In this document: positions 62,405 to 64,000 of the stretch, piece after piece
Layout: each line of letters opens with the position of its first letter
How positions within the stretch are numbered: the stretch's first letter is position 1
Source of the DNA: Gemmatimonadota bacterium
GTDB lineage: Bacteria > JAAXHH01
NCBI GenBank assembly: GCA_009841265.1
Contig: VXMB01000007.1
Span: 310,001 to 374,000, forward strand
Length of the DNA stretch: 64,000 nucleotides
Reading direction: 5' to 3'
Position numbers and translations under genes: made by a program
The notes under the pieces: generated by a model
What the model saw: only the letters and a program-made list of their open reading frames with translations
What the model was told of the DNA's origin: nothing
Database searches by the model: none

Positions 62405-64000
62405 ATCCCTTCGATCCAGACCATTGGCATACCGGTCCGCAGCGTCAACTGGGTCCGGGTCTTCCCCACGCTGGACGGGGCCGGCCGGGACTGCCTGGTG
62501 GCCGTGATGGGCCAGCAGGCGGCGGGATTCACCGTCGTGAAAATCGATCCGGCCACCGGCGCGACGTCCCAGGCGACTTCGCCCGATCCCACCGCCAACT
62601 TTCCCACGGGCGCGTTGCGCACCCGCGACGGCCGGGTCTACGTCGGCGCCGCCTACGCCGGGCATCTCCACTGTTACAATCCCAAGACGGAACAGTTGGA
62701 CGACCTGGGCGCCATCAACCTGCCCGACGATACCTTCCCCTGTAATATGGATGAAGATGAAAACGGCGTAATCTGGATCGGATGCTACGGGTCGGCCGGC
62801 CTGACGAGCTACGACCCGACGTCCGGTGCGTTCACCCGCCACGGGCGGATGGACGGGACCGACATGTACTGCTATCCCTACGTGGGCGCCGGGGGAACGG
62901 TCGCCTGCAACATCAGGATGACCCATCCGCACGTGGTGGTCTACGATCCAGTGTCGGGCAGGCGCGAGACCGTGGGACCCGTGGTGGTCACGGAGGACGG
63001 GGGATCGCTTAACCTGTACAGGGCGGCCGACGATCAACTCTACATCCGGTCGACCGCAGGCGATTTCAGACTGGACGGCTTCGAGGCCAAACCCGTTGCA
63101 GCCCTCCCCGACCCGGCGCCGCCGCTGACGATGTCCGACGGATCCACGGCGGATTTCGCGGACCGGGAAATCCAGATGTTCCGCGAGATGGCCATTACCC
63201 GGCCGGAATCCGGCGGGACGCGCACCCTGCCCGTAGCCTATGAATCCGCGGGAAGCGAGATCTTCCTGGTGCATCGCGGGCCCGACGACAACCTGTACGG
63301 CTCGAGTATCCTGCCGCTTCACTTCTTCCGCCATGATCCGTCCACCGGCGCTGTGGACGACCTGGGCATATGCACCACCGCCACCGGGGAAGCCTATTCC
63401 ATGGCAAACATGGACGGCAAGCTTTACATCTGTTCCTACCCGGGCGCCGTGCTGTCCGTCTACGATCCCGCCCGGCCCTATCATTTCGGGAAGGACACAG
63501 GCAGCAACCCCCGCGACCTAGGCCGCATGGACGAATTCTCCTATCGACCACGTTCCATGGTCGCAGGTCCCCTGGGCCGGGTGTGGACGGCCTCCGTACC
63601 GAACTACGGCATGTGGGGAGGACCGTTGTCCTGGTACGATCCGGTCGCGGATGCGTTCGGTACCTATCGCGATATCGCCGGGGAAGCCAGTTGCTGGTCA
63701 CTGGCCTGGCTGGAGGCCCATGGCCTGCTGGCCATCGGGACGACGATCGACGGCGGCACCGGCACGCAGCCGCGCGTAGACCAGGCGTCGCTGTTCCTCT
63801 GGGATTACGAGAAGGAGGAAAAGGTGTGGGAAGGCCGGCTTCCGGTAGAGGTTACGGCCGTCGACGCGCTGGCCGTCATGGACGGCGGCCTGCTATGCGG
63901 GACGGCCCGCGCGGGATCCGGGTCCATCCTCTTCGTTTTCGATGCAGGTGACCGGCGGTTTGCGCACCTGGCTCCCCTGCCGGGCGGCCGGTCGCTGGAG
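62405..64000 (+). CDS. Beta-propeller protein, incomplete at window end
   Basis: An open frame of over 530 codons continues past the end of the window. Repeated blades with D-P-x-T-G or D-P-x-S-G turns (TVVKIDPATGATSQ, LTSYDPTSGAFTRHG, VVVYDPVSGRRETVG, FFRHDPSTGAVDDLG) mark a beta-propeller, seen in sugar-lactonase-like and sialate-epimerase-like proteins. No ATG/GTG/TTG is near the 5' end; an ATC at 62405 lies eight bases after AAGGG and starts the homologous part. No signal peptide, so cytosolic. Likely the last gene of this catabolic block. Confidence 0.7.
   Translation, partial: MPSIQTIGIPVRSVNWVRVFPTLDGAGRDCLVAVMGQQAAGFTVVKIDPATGATSQATSPDPTANFPTGALRTRDGRVYVGAAYAGHLHCYNPKTEQLDDLGAINLPDDTFPCNMDEDENGVIWIGCYGSAGLTSYDPTSGAFTRHGRMDGTDMYCYPYVGAGGTVACNIRMTHPHVVVYDPVSGRRETVGPVVVTEDGGSLNLYRAADDQLYIRSTAGDFRLDGFEAKPVAALPDPAPPLTMSDGSTADFADREIQMFREMAITRPESGGTRTLPVAYESAGSEIFLVHRGPDDNLYGSSILPLHFFRHDPSTGAVDDLGICTTATGEAYSMANMDGKLYICSYPGAVLSVYDPARPYHFGKDTGSNPRDLGRMDEFSYRPRSMVAGPLGRVWTASVPNYGMWGGPLSWYDPVADAFGTYRDIAGEASCWSLAWLEAHGLLAIGTTIDGGTGTQPRVDQASLFLWDYEKEEKVWEGRLPVEVTAVDALAVMDGGLLCGTARAGSGSILFVFDAGDRRFAHLAPLPGGRSLE

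Overview
The window is a G+C-rich, densely coded chromosome segment from a Gram-negative bacterium. An LptE-like lipoprotein, a signal-peptide-bearing beta-barrel protein and a TonB-like protein point to an outer membrane. No rRNA, tRNA, phage, insertion sequence or CRISPR array was found. The mix of several phytanoyl-CoA-dioxygenase-like oxygenases, sugar-acid and enolase-superfamily enzymes, MacB/FtsX-type permeases and a B12-dependent ribonucleotide reductase resembles uncultured marine or soil lineages of the FCB/Latescibacterota/Gemmatimonadota type. That placement is an inference from gene content only.

Layout. 88-722: VapBC-like toxin-antitoxin pair. 899-2762: DUF2089 regulator with two membrane proteins. 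2763-3934: A/T-rich stretch with a nonapeptide-repeat, tail-anchored coiled-coil protein and a partial copy of it. 3955-12657: catabolic block with a CBM9-like protein, two PhyH oxygenases, a T2-family amidohydrolase, a glutamine-amidotransferase-like hydrolase, an SDR, an HpaB-like monooxygenase, FolD and a D-2-hydroxyacid dehydrogenase. 12753-15682: SufR-like regulator divergent from a large Rieske protein and a small Cys-rich protein. 15779-20588: NHL-repeat secreted protein, then AnmK, SpoIID-like and LptE-like envelope genes. 20671-28862: membrane peptidase with TPR-like tail, Gfo/Idh/MocA, ThiO-like oxidase, ThDP enzyme, threonine-dehydratase-like enzyme, cupin. 28886-35310: voltage-gated cation channel, TonB-like protein, TrpS, LarE, a conserved unknown and RarA. 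35484-42969: three tandem paralogous FtsX-like permeases. 43116-47402: outer-membrane protein, then nrdR-nrdJ behind probable tandem NrdR boxes. 47570-49186: flippase-like membrane protein, zinc ribbon, solitary HigA-like antitoxin. 49303-52649: Tm-1-like/UPF0261 protein, enolase-superfamily enzyme, CoaA. 52795-54896: an A/T-rich pair of PD-(D/E)XK-nuclease-like genes that looks transferred. 54966-64000: second catabolic block with a dimethylformamidase-beta-like protein, a double-length UxaA-like dehydratase, an aspartoacylase-like amidohydrolase, a methyltransferase, a 6PGDH-like dehydrogenase and a beta-propeller protein cut by the window end.

How the genes work together. The two catabolic blocks encode cytosolic oxidation, hydrolysis and dehydration of small organic acids, sugar acids and amides. 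The AnmK-SpoIID-LptE group serves the envelope. The best candidates for something undescribed are the nuclease pair at 52795-54896, the channel/TonB-like pair with a calcium-type selectivity filter, and the SufR-like/Rieske locus. The segment also carries many short direct duplications (12-27 bp units), both inside genes and between them.
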